In this document: positions 33,435-44,949 of the stretch, piece by piece | Numbering within the stretch: the stretch's first letter is position 1 | How the letters are laid out: each line of letters begins with the position of its first letter | Assembly: GCF_036669915.1 (NCBI RefSeq) | Contig: NC_089325.1 | Span: forward strand, 14,457,235 to 14,521,234 | From: Pocillopora verrucosa | Lineage: Eukaryota; Cnidaria; Anthozoa; Scleractinia; Pocilloporidae | DNA: 64,000 nt | Direction: 5' to 3' | The notes under the pieces: generated by a model | Database searches by the model: none | Told to the model about the DNA's origin: nothing | What the model saw: only the letters and a program-made list of their open reading frames with translations | Position numbers and translations under genes: made by a program

Positions 33435-35662
33435 CACAATGGTTTCCCCTCAGCAGCTTCCTAAACATTTAAACCATACGGTGTAAATAAGTATTGACAA
33501 AAAATGATCGAAACTAAATGAACGAAGCACATGAAAGTATGCAAATTTAGTCAAGGGGTTCGCCAAATGTTTTTGTGTCGCTTAGAAAATGAAACTTTTA
33601 TCATTTACCAGAGTTTCGTTCTTTGTATTGGCAAAATCTAATTTCGGCGATTAGCCGGAAAGAGCTTCGCACTCTGTTTCGCGAAGGTCGACAGATTTTG
33701 TACCAAAAAAAAAGACTCGGAGAAAGGGATAAGTAGTTTTGAACAATCACTGATTGTCCAAAATTATTTATCCTATTTTTTTGTAGCTCTTTCCCAGTTT
33801 TCACTAGATATCTACTGTACAGTAAAACTGAAATTTTGGTTCAATAATTGATGATCATATGTTGGCCCGACAGGAGCTAATTACGGTAAATTTGCACGCT
33901 TCCGGGTACTTCTGGAAACGAAATTGTGCAGAATTAAGAAAGTTTGACATAATATCGAATGGTTTTTTGATATTCTGTCGTCACTCGCCCGACGCTCCGT
34001 CGATAGCTGGTAGACAGCGCTTGGTAGCCGGGCGCAGGAATGTTACTTTTTTAAAGTATGTCGGCTCCCGGGTATCCATCAATGTTGTTGTACAAAGTAA
34101 GACGCGCGACCGACGTAACGCTCAAAGCATGATGTTTGTTTGTGGGTGATAAGTCAATCGAGCATTCTTCGTTAGCACAGCGAACGATTTACGTTATCAT
34201 CACCGCTGCGTTGTCGATCATCGCCTGTGGAATTGTTGCTTTATTCCTAAACATAAGCGAAGATTTGCTCGTTTCGTTCAAACTGCTTTCTTTGCTCTGA
34301 TGGTGGGAAGGTGTGAACTCTTGCAAACGAGGTGCAAATCGCGATGACGCATTTACCCTCTCGAATTGATTTTCTACCCACTGAATTCCTTTAATTCTCA
34401 CAACCAACAACAGTCCTTCTCAAGACTACCCGTACCCTGATGATCAGACTACACGGTAGAATATTACCCAGGATACAAACCATATACGTGATATAAACTC
34501 TGAGACTGAACGGGATCAGGTTGTATAAAAGGAGCAACGCCGCAATCCATGTATTTACGGTGAATCAACAAGATCCTGTCGTGCAGCGATTGTACGATGA
34601 ATTTAATTGCAAAAATACAGTCAAATATTTGATTTCTCTTCTGACTGTGGAAAGAAATATGGCGGCGTTTGGATTAGCATGATAATGTTTTATCTCAAGC
34701 GCAACAGCGCAGAACAGCTTCATTAAAACATAACTAGCCTTTTGAATCTGTTTAAGCAGCTAAATAACATATTCATGGATTTTTTGCAATTAAATTAAGT
34801 TAAAACAGGAAGGAATAAGATTTGGCTCCATTTCAAAATAAGCTACTGGTACGTCCGGCGTCAATTCGTGGTTTCTCGCATACAAGAACAGCTTTCCTTT
34901 CATGTATACGTGCTGTAACTTTTTTATCCCAGACAACACATTAAATCGGAACAAAACCAACCAATCACTTCTCTTTCTGCTGTTCACTTCAAAAAGGTAA
35001 CTGGTTGCTATCGCTGTTTCAAATTTGATGAATTCTTCAAAAGTGAGCTTGTTGTTTACATAACGCTAACTTTAACGAATAACTAGTCAAGGACATTTTG
35101 AATTACTTTATTGTTACTAGGATTAAAAGGCTTCCGTTTTAGAGCTCTGGTGCTGCGTTTTTTGTTCTTTGACAATAGCACAACTTGATAATCATTTTTT
35201 GGTAGAAAATTATTTGCATTTTGTATCGTACAATGCTTACATTTGCTCCTCATTTTCGCTTATCAAGCACTCGGCTAAGTAGAAGGTCTCTGGAATTGTA
35301 GTGATTTCTTTTGAAAAAAAATTGAAACTACTTTACTTACGTTCCGAATTTATGTTTCAGAATTTTTAAGGGCATTTGCTACAAGGCTCCTCGCCCACGG
35401 GGGCTTATTTTACAATTCATTTCGTGAAGAAGATATAAACAATTGCGTTTCTCGAGGAGTACTTTGATTTCTGAAAGTGTGAATGGATCTCCGCTGACTC
35501 TATTGTTCAAGGTGATAGTGACAAAGAGAGCTGAAGATATTATAAACAACCTCTTGTTGCGCTGTTAGTATTTTTCAAATATCAGGGTGCAGAAATTTTG
35601 GAGGAAGCAGCACTGATCTCAAATAGACATGGAATGAACATAATGTTGTGATGGTGTTTTTC
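33435..35662. other. intergenic, upstream of the beta-helix receptor
   Basis: No gene recognised. The short plus frame 33859-34149 shows no family features. A tail of the 210-bp element family (CAACAACAGTCCTTCTCAAG, then GATGATCAGACTACACGG) lies at 34404-34456. Confidence 0.5.
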
Positions 35663-35762
35663 AGATGCTCTCTTCGAAAAAAGAAATGGAATCTATGGAT
35701 GCAGACTTGGTTGCTTGGCAGAGCTTAACTGACAACAAACTTGCAGAGAAAATGACGGTATC

Positions 35763-36302
35763 ATGACATTGCGAGAAACATTTAATTGTTCTTTTCAAGA
35801 CAGCACGATGAATCCGAGATCTCGTCTACAGCGTTCCCATTCATGGAGGAAAAAGGATTTTCGCAAAGCTAAAGTTTGCTTCGCTGAAAATTTGGAAACG
35901 GTACACGAGGTACCGTACAACTACGACATGTACAACAAAACGAACGGTCGCCTCAAACTACCCGACATTGATGTCCACAAATACACGCCACTAATTTGTA
36001 GAGATCCTTATGCGAAGCCTTCCAAGAGGAAACACGAAAAATTCGCGGACATGTTTGTAAGCGATACTATGAAACTTCCACTGATAAAGTTGAAAAAAAC
36101 AGACAACGATTTTGATAAAATTTCTCCAAAGACTAAGGAAGCAACGGAGATATCAAACGAGCCATCATTCCCGAAGGCAAATAGCAAGACTTCAGAAAAA
36201 TTTCAAGCAGCTAATACACTGCATTTCAGATATAGCGACTTCATATTGAGAAAAATGGATAGAGGTACATCTTCCAAAGATAGAATGTTCTTTGTAAATT
36301 AA
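35763..36302 (+). CDS. small basic protein with PP1-docking-like motif
   Basis: A 179-residue frame with many Lys/Arg and no signal peptide or membrane segment. Residues 37-40 are KVCF inside FRKAKVCFAENLETVHEV, which fits the RVxF consensus for binding protein phosphatase 1. The rest is low in hydrophobic residues and looks disordered. A short frame at 35665-35766 (MLSSKKEMESMDADLVAWQS) follows a good acceptor TTTTTCAG and ends by overlapping this ATG, so it could be an upstream exon in another frame or an uORF. A later ATG at 35808 is an alternative start. No ortholog recognised; it may be one exon of a longer gene. Confidence 0.5.
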   Translation: MTLRETFNCSFQDSTMNPRSRLQRSHSWRKKDFRKAKVCFAENLETVHEVPYNYDMYNKTNGRLKLPDIDVHKYTPLICRDPYAKPSKRKHEKFADMFVSDTMKLPLIKLKKTDNDFDKISPKTKEATEISNEPSFPKANSKTSEKFQAANTLHFRYSDFILRKMDRGTSSKDRMFFVN

Positions 36303-38537
36303 TTATTGGTTATCATGTTGCCATGCAGGAATAGGGTTTTCCAAAGAAGCATCTGAAATATTAATTGCATGCACTTAAAGCTTAGAAAGATAAAACGATT
36401 TTTATTCAGTCTTTTACCCCTTTGACTAATTTAGAACATTTTAGGGAGGCTTAAAGTCGTTAAGGTGAAATATTATTTCCTCAGGAAATCATCCAACTGC
36501 ATTGTAGATGGTGACAGTTGCAGATCAAAATTTTTAATTAAACAGAAAACGTTTAAAAATGAATAGCAGTTTGATTGCACACAGCTGTTTAATTCGTACA
36601 AGTAAAAATCAATTACTTTAGTTCAAAAGTATCGCTTAGTGAGAAGTCCACGCCGGAGGTAAATAGTTAAAAAAAAAAATTCTATAATCGATTATTTTGT
36701 CAAACGTTTTATTTCGGTCCATATCCGCCGGACATTGTCATTTGTTCAAGGATACATTTTCGATAAATTATCAACGCAGTTGAAGAGGAATGAACATGGG
36801 TCGAATGCTTTAAGAACGGGCATGTTGATGTCATTAGAAAGACTAGGTACCGAGGCCTTAAATTTTATAGTTCGTATATTTCATTAACTTAAATGGATAG
36901 GAACTCTTTTGAATAAGAACTTGCGATAAAAGAAACTTCTGCTCAAAATGAAGAGGATCTGTCCCAGATCTTTCTTTTATAAGATTCTTCGTTTCGTTGA
37001 TGTCTTAAAAATTTGTACGCGTTTTTAGCTAGTGCGTGAGCTGGTGAACACAATATCTGCTTTGCGCCCGCGCCTTTTTTTCTGCTTGGCAACCTGGCCG
37101 CTAATTAATTTCGTCACATACTTCAGTTCAGATCGGTGCTGCTCTCTAACCGTAGCAATTCCGACCAAAGCACGAACTATATAAAAACAAAGGAACTGGT
37201 AACCTTGAAAAGCGCGCAATCTGATTTGAGTCGAGCTCTTTTTAAAGAGAGTAATTAAAATTACTACAATCTGTTGTACTCGAAACCGTACCAATTTAAA
37301 AAAAAAAAAGGATTTAAAAACATTAAAATTAAATAGTTTAATTGAGGGTATCTGGTACCTAATATAAATAAAGACTTAGAATTGTTGGTGAGCTGGAACG
37401 TCATGAGTGTAAGCCATGTTGTCATGGCCTACGGAGTTCTGAACATACTATTTTAATTGCGAAAAAAAGTGGATATCCGTTTTTAAGTCATAACAGTTGC
37501 TTCAAAGTTGTAACTACGGATCCAAAGTTATAACTGCGGGTCCAAAGAACCTGGAAATAAAATTTCGCTTGCTTTTGAAGTTAAGTTTAAGCAAAAAGAG
37601 TTATCAACAAATCGTTGCGTCGCCTCTGGAGGTAGAAGTCCCAGCCGGGTGTTAGAAGCGGAAAAAAATAGAAAGGGATTAATTTAATCGTGTGCTAAAA
37701 GCAGAGATTATCTCGCAGTCAATCACAGCAGTGAAAATAGTCAGTGCAAATGCCCAGATTTCTAGAGATGTATGCTAACATAATTCAATAAAAAGCGTAG
37801 TGTTCTGATGTGACATTGCCATCTCTAACGTGTTTCTGTGCATCGAATTGTATAAGGAGTCCAAAGAGTGCCAAGTATTTGAGGTTAACCAGAAGCAATA
37901 TGTTGATATTAATGGAACCGCACACAGACAGCACGTACAATGAACAGGAAATGGCATTGAATAAAAAAAAGCTTTAACGTTTGAATTAAGTTCTTAACGT
38001 CAGCTTGATAGGAGAAAATAGAATTGAGACGGCCGCCAAGGGCGTATTTATCTGAGCAGGAATACATGTTAGAATTGTTCAGAGCAATATTGGTGGACTT
38101 TTCATCACTCAAGACGGATACTGTATCACATTTTAGTTATTATCGATAACAAAACAAGCTTACAATATACCAAAACGATATTGAATCCGATGGTTGTTTA
38201 CATGTTAGGGAAGGAAGGCCAAGGGGAATAAACTATTCGGAATCTTTAATTTACGATGTTGGCTTCTCCTTCGCCGTGCGAAACATATCGAGTTGAAATT
38301 TAACTGTACGCCCAGTTGTAAGTGAAGTGCTCCAAAAACTTAGACAAACGGAGCGCCAAAGGACGAAGACAAGCAGCTGGAATTTCCTTTGTTATTGGCT
38401 AGACATATCTGCTGGCGTGCATCGGATAATGCTTAGGCGGCGTTCTCCACAAAGAAACGAATCGTGCACTGCCGAACTAAATGGTAAAAAATCACGTTCT
38501 TAATCCCAGCGGACGTGCGAGGGGGGAACGACGGAAA
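36303..38537. other. intergenic, no recognised gene
   Basis: No conserved coding recognised. The minus frame 37025-37294 has a basic C-terminus but no supporting context. A short direct repeat of GTCCAAAG-type phrases occurs at 37495-37550. Confidence 0.45.
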
Positions 38538-41500
38538 ATGAATCATTTCACTCACCTAAGAGAGCTTTTGTTGGTTTGGATTGGTGAGTAAACTCAAGTT
38601 GATTGTTTATGCTTCTGAGATTTCTAGAAACGTCGGTTTGCCGTTAAACTATATGGTTCCGATGATGGCACCATAAACGTTTATGAATCACATAACGGCA
38701 TTTTAATTATTCATGCGACATTTGCTCTGTTTTACTCAATTGAAAAGTTGTGCTTCCAGTGGCAAAACCAGTCTGTTGTTATTGTAGATTCATGCTCAAA
38801 TAAGCTAAGGAGTTGAAGCTACAAACAAATCCAGTCATTACCGATTCACGCTGATTGTTCACTAACAAGAAATGAATTGACTACGCAATTGCAAGCAACA
38901 CACCGCTCAACGGACAAACATTTGGCCAAGTGAAATATCTTATCTTTGACGGAAGGGTTCTGGATGAGCTTTAAAAAATGAACAGAAAAAAATAGCCAGA
39001 AAAATGATTTTACCTATGGCGAGGGTTCTTAAATAAATGAAGTGTTTCAAAGTGCTTATTGACGTCATATGATGCACCCCTAGAAAAAGGTAGTTCTTAG
39101 GTATATTTAAACTTTTAACTGAAGCCACTTACCCTTGCTCATCATATAAAAGTCATAAATGGCCAAAATATTAGTTTTAGAATGATTTGTGTAGAGCGTT
39201 GTAATTCAAGGGGTTCTTCCAAAAATTTAAGCGTGAAATTGCAAGTAATCGTAGTGAATCATAAATCGACTTTTTAATAGGATCCCAAGGCGTGCGTTTC
39301 TAAAGGCTATACTTTCTGGCATTGAATATCAGGTTTTTTGTTGTCTTTAATGATATATGGTCTTTTGAAAATAGTTCTCAATTCACACTCCGGGTAGACA
39401 AATTGTCGGGCTATTTTGGGTCTAGTGTTGTAGTATTCAAGGCTTCCTGTTCTACATAAGCCTATTTAGTACCAATTTAGTTCACTTTTAAGTCAACACG
39501 CAAATTGTGGACATTTAGTCTCCTGTGGGAAACAAATGATCCAATACATTGAACTATATAGCTATTTTTAAGCTTTATCCAAATCCGGAATAATAGTGAA
39601 ATACACTCGTCTTGAAGGGATCTTTGCCGTGCCGCAACAGAGACCATAACTAGCTCATCACTACTCCAATAACGTTTTCCTGTGTCATTACCCTGGATTT
39701 TTTTCTTTGCTTTCCTTTTTTTTCCTTGTCTGGTAACAGTGTCCCCTACTTGAGCTTTGATAGATTTGGATTTTCAGACAACCATCAGCCATTTGAAGCG
39801 ATAAATGCGCTTTTTATTGACCGTTGAACATTTTGTGATCGATATTGTTTCAGGTTACCAAGGAAACGAATATGACTTATTCAATACCCCTAATGTCTAT
39901 ACTTAAGTTTCGTGTTTGTTGTTTTGCTGCTATTTTTTCCTTTTCCTTAATAGCTTGATAGCGGCTCAACGAATTGCAACTTCAAAAAATCTATTTAGAT
40001 TGTTCGGTCCACCTTACTTTTTTGTGGCACCTATCCCCCGAGAAGATGTTTCACATGGGTTTTGAGTTAGTCACAACAAGGAAATTATTATCTAGCTTAC
40101 ATGCAGATAGCCGATTTTAACCAGTTTTTATTGCATTTATCACTAGATGCTCTATACTCTTTCAAGGATAACCTATTCTTAACTGCAATCTTATAAAAAA
40201 CCATGTCAACCAGTTTTAAGTCGCTAACGATGGTTGTTTTAGATAATTGCTTGATATTTGTCAAATAACTTTGGAAAAGAGCTTTCCTTGAAGATGAAAT
40301 TTCGTGGCAGTTCGAAGCAATTTCGCAAAAATCCAATTCATTAATTTTATATACCAACGCTTTGTGTTGTTTTTTCTGAATACATACAAGCTCTACTGAT
40401 ATTTTTGTCTTGCAAATCGTGTAGGACATTGCTGATGTTCATGTCGAATATTAGTCGTTTGATAAATGCAATAAACATTCACTCACTATTCTTCACCACT
40501 CCTTCATTTACATCGTTATGGCTGATCTAAATGAAAAAAAAGATGTGATATCTAAGTTTAATCATTTTTCATAGGCATACTGGCAAGTAATACTCTTTAC
40601 GGAAATGGAACTGGTAAGTAAGCTATACGGTAGAAATAAGCATGCAATTTTTTACTGCAACTTTCCTTGGTTCTCACAATGACCACCATAATGACCAGCG
40701 ATATTCAGAACAACACTAACAATTAGCGAGAGGTCTAAGTGAGGTTCTTTGCCCCACTTGTGCTCTGTAATTCTAAAAAGATCCGTTGTTTAAAAGATGA
40801 CTAATGGCTCTTGGTTACGCAATCTTGGAACGTCACGCAAGGAACCTAATACAAAGCCTTGCGTTATTATTGTTTGTTAGTGTGCTTTGATGAAGGTCAA
40901 CAAGGAAAGTTTTTCACGCTCGGATTAACTTGTGTGTTAATTGATGCGTTAGTTGATTTCGATCTGAAGTTGCCTTAGCTAACAATGCACGCGCTATCAA
41001 AAGCAATTTCTGCGTTTTTACGTTCAAATTGAGGTATAAACATACGTATACCTTGAATGATAGCGAGTCCTTGTTATTATATCCATCAGTTACCTGTCCC
41101 GGTGGACGAAACTTAACAGCTTCTGAGGGGATTTTGATGAGTCCAGGCTACAGTGAAACACACTATCCCAACAGCACCGTTTGCATCTGGGTGATAACTG
41201 CCCCACAACACTGGAAAGTGAAGCTCATGATCAATTCCGTTGACCTCGAGTACTGCGCTATGTGCAGTTGTGACTATGTTGAACTCAGAGATGGAGCAAA
41301 AGCCAGTGGCCCTCTTATTAGCAGATATTGTGAAGCTAAGGCGAGCACTGTTTATTCCGAAGGACGGCACATGTGGGTCAAATTCGAATCAGACAGAGAG
41401 AATGAGGGACGAGGATTCCTCGCGAATTACACTTTCATTAAATTAAGAAAGAGTAAGTTGAGTAACGAGTATTTATAAATTCGATGGACTACAAGTCTGT

Positions 41501-43368
41501 TGAAAAATTATGGTAGCTTTGTTTTTGGAGATGTGATTTAACATACGTGTTGTCGAGAGAGGAGTTTTTTTTTCTGAAATTGGTTCCTTGTGTCAATATT
41601 TGTCCCCTGGAAAGGGAGGGCGGATAATTTTTTGGGGGGCACACATGATTTTCAGGGTAAACGGGGGTCGGCGCAAACAGAATATATAAGGAAGATTATG
41701 GAAAATTGACAGCCGATGAACTGCTAATGAGTAGGGAATCATAAGAATATTTAAGGGCTTTAAAGTTTTCGCGATACCCGTTGGCAATCAACATCCTCCG
41801 ACTCGCCCTCCCCCCCCCCCTCCCCCCCCCCTCACAGCGATAAATCAAGTAGGGTCCCTTATGTTTCCTTTTTGTCGAGTCTCCAAGTATCAGTTTTTTC
41901 TTGTTTTCTTCCCATGCATTTAGAGAAACCAGTTATTCTGAAAGCAAATAGAACGTCTCAATTCATCACTAGTTCAAAGAATCCAACCGTGTGTGGTTCC
42001 GATAGACAATGTACATGGGTAATTACCGCTCCTGAAGGTTTTCAAGTGCAGCTCACAACGGAATCATTTGTCTTCCTCTCTTGTCTTGGATCTTTTATTG
42101 AGATCAAAGACGGTCCCACTTGTTCAAGTCCAATGATTGGAAAATTCTGTGGAAATGAGAAGCCTCCACTTGAGATCTGCTCTTTGGGAAATAGTTTGTG
42201 GATATCATTTAAGTACAATTCTACCAGAGATTTGGAAATGAATCGATTTGAGCTGATGTACAGAGCAACACGGGCTAACATTACGCCACAAAGAAAGTTT
42301 TACGACGAACAGGCCATCAACTCTGGTAAGTCACAAACATATACTGTATTTGTTTCGTGATGAAACAAGGAATGATTGAAAATTAGATTTTAAGCTCTGA
42401 ATTTCTATTGCGTGATAATTGATGAAAGCATTAAATTCGAGAGCGAATACACATTTTTTTCCTTAAAGTGTAAATCTACTGGTCTTTTAAAAAAGGAGAG
42501 GAATGTAATTTGTTTCATTTTTTGTATAATCACGCGGTGACAAGCTCTATATTACGAAATAGATCGCCAGCGAGTAGCGTAGCCAATCAGATTGCAGCAT
42601 TTGTTATTGAATGCGAAAAGATTTATTCGAAAAGCTAATTTTAGAATATGATGTAATTAGAGATAACAAAACAAAATGCAATCGTACACATGCCTATAAC
42701 AATTTTGAGTCATTTTCATCTCACATATACATATGACCCGTAACCCCTCTTAAATTTGTAGTGCTTGTAGATATGGACCTGATTCTTCGATTCTAGAATG
42801 TGTTTAACATTCTTAAATGAAGATCTTGAGGCTTTACTGTTCACAGTTACCATCTCGTTTTGAACCTCCTGCGCCTGCTCCTTCTCCTTCTGTTAACTCT
42901 TATCCGCTATCCAGCGGAGAAGAGTTAACAAAACGTAATGCGCTGTTCACTGGATAGAGATTTATCCAGTGGATGTCATTATCCACCCTTCCGACAACCG
43001 GGGGCCTGGATGATGAGCATAGTTAAATCGTATAGGTCGAGTGAACCGCAGTTTCTGGTGTCTATCTGGGAGGGACGCTAGTCCATCGCAGTAGAAAGAT
43101 GGCGAGGCAAAATCAAATAATTAATCTTTCAGTTTTCATCATTCCCTCACTTGTGGCTTTTACAGATCACTGGAGAAGTATGGCAGTTGGAATCGCCTGT
43201 ACGAGTTTCTTCCTCTTTGTGATATTAGTAGCGTGCTTCCTAAAGATAGCAAGCAATCGCCGCTTTGCTGGGTTAGAGCAAACAACGTCACAAACTGAGC
43301 TGAATCCAACAGATTCCATTGTAGAATCTACTTTCTCTAACGACATCAATGAGTCTCTTCTTGAATAA
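38538..43368 (+). CDS. two-CUB single-pass membrane protein (five exons)
   Basis: Exons: 38538-38583, 40575-40613, 41090-41452, 41924-42325, 43166-43368. All four introns are GT-AG and phase 1, and the total is 351 codons including the stop. Exons 1-2 encode a signal peptide (MNHFTHLRELLLVWIGILAS). Exon 3 is a CUB domain (residues about 29-149) with CPGGRNLTASEGILMSPGYS, paired Cys and RDGAKASGPLISRYC. Exon 4 is a second CUB (150-283) lacking the usual first Cys, with CGSDRQCTWVITAPEGF and IEIKDG. Exon 5 gives a membrane span (about 288-311, VGIACTSFFLFVILVACFLK) and a short cytoplasmic tail. CUB modules bind proteins or sugars outside the cell; the ligand is unknown. AATAAA at 43779 may be the poly(A) signal. 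Confidence 0.87.
41575..41860 (+). repeat. G-run repeat family copy in an intron
   Basis: AATATTTGTCCCCTGG, TTTTGGGGGGCACACATGAT, AAAATTGACAGCC and a C-run followed by AGCGATAAATCAAGTAGGG. Same order of phrases as at 52190-52460. Confidence 0.6.
42890..43000. repeat. short palindromic repeat in intron 4 of the CUB-TM gene
   Basis: GCTATCCAGCGGAGAAGAG and CACTGGATAGAGATTTATCC with GTGGATGTC form overlapping inverted repeats, MITE-like. It is followed by a fragment CTGGGAGGGACGCTAGTCCA resembling the SINE at 43880. Confidence 0.45.
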
Positions 43369-43879
43369 ATCACGACAACATTTAGAACCATATCATACTA
43401 AAGAAATACTACATAGAGCTAGAAAGTATTAACATAACATAAATACTCCATCAACTCAGGAAAGATGTGTGACAAATTGGATAAAAAATCAAGAGCTTCT
43501 TAAATGGGAGATTATTCCCTTCATTCTCATGACCTTAATGCGTGATTCAGGCGTGATATTGTAAGGAGAAATTAGATGCTAGTCACTCTTAACGGCCAAA
43601 GAGTTAAAGAAAAAGTATGCCCCAGAAGCCATAAAGATTTAGTCCTTCATTAAAAGGACTATTTTTACAAGTTATCCTCAGATCTAGATCATGTTTACAT
43701 TTTAAGTCAGGTTAGCAATGTTATTACTGTAATTTATAAGTGTATGTGCCATTATTAGTGAGTGAATTGGCGATTGCTAATAAAATATTTTTAATAAGTA
43801 GCGTTACAGCTAAAGCAGAGAGAGAATAGCAAGCAGAATTCCTTTTGTATACGTCAAATTATGGAGTAAAAAGGTGAGG

Positions 43880-44180
43880 TTTGCACTCTTGACCCACCCG
43901 TTCGAAGCTTATCCTGGTCTCCATTTAGCATGAGGCAACCATGAGTATTACTCCCCCCTGGATGGGTTGCCAGTCCATCGCAAGGTCCCCCCCCCCAGTA
44001 TTTCATCAGGCTTCCCTGAAAATTCGCCGGTACCCATTTTTATTCCTGGGTAGAGAGAGGCATGGTGAGAGTGTTGTCTTGCTCAAGAACACAACACATT
44101 GACCTGGCCAAGTCTCGTACCCAGATCTCTCGACTTGTAGTTTACTGAATTGACCGTTAGTCTACTGCTCCTCCCACGTA
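43880..44180 (-). repeat. tRNA-derived SINE, reverse orientation
   Basis: The right end, read on minus, gives a degenerate tRNA-like head with a B-box-like GGTACGAGACT. The body reads CCAGTCCATCGCAAGG on plus, then CGCCGGTACCCATTTTTATT, typical of a repeat I associate with many invertebrate genomes. Named from recall; copy number not checked. Confidence 0.6.
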
Positions 44181-44949
44181 ACTTATACACTATAGGACTA
44201 TTCCAAATCACGTACTGTAAAATTATTATCATTAGCATCATTTGGTAATTTCTGTATTGTAAAGAAAGTGAAGGCCATTATTATATTTTTTCTTGATGTC
44301 GTTTGTTGTAAGTAACGTCCCGTAATCAGGTGATCGTAGGCATTGTGCTGTGAATAGTTTATCAGTAGTGTATAGTACGGTTCCTCATTTTTAATAGAAT
44401 CAATAAAGGGGTAATTTAAAAAATATATTTCTTTTGCGTCTGATGTTTAAACTTGGGGAAGGTCAAAATTTGTGTGGAAAAGAATTGTTTCAACAAATCT
44501 CTATTCTAGTACTGATCTAAAACAAAAGACTAAAAAAATCTAATCTCCCTCTATTTCGTGTCATTTCCCCAAAGCTTCTTGAATACGGCAGGACGCCGTT
44601 AGACATTTGCATTTTTATCTTTGCTGAAGAAGGCAAGAGTAGTTGCCCAAACGTCCAGAACAATATTATTTTAGCCAGTGTCAACTTTTTTTATTCTTCT
44701 TACCAAAAATTTTTAATATGTCAGGCTACACACCGAATAAATGTTTTCCTGTTTGCTTATCTACTTTCATTTACAAGAGAGTCTTAATGGGGTTCACAGA
44801 CAGCTGTAAAACGGCTAAAAAAGGTAGCCGTTAAGCGTAATCATTGGCAAATTTTAACCGATAGTCGTAAAAAAGGTAAAAAATATTTGTGGTGACATTA
44901 ATGAAATGATATTAACCGTTGGCCCTAAAATGGCACAAATTTGAACCGA

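Noticed and set aside
37025-37294. Minus ORF with a basic C-terminus
   Set aside because: No similarity I recognise, no splice or start support, and composition like the surrounding non-coding DNA.
40097-40429. 110-codon minus ORF in intron 1 of the CUB-TM gene
   Set aside because: AT-rich with no recognisable motif, start context or splice support; probably chance.
43099-43368. Separate 89-residue protein starting at 43099
   Set aside because: The first part lies in intron 4; the acceptor at 43164-43165 and the phase show the coding part is exon 5 of the CUB-TM gene.
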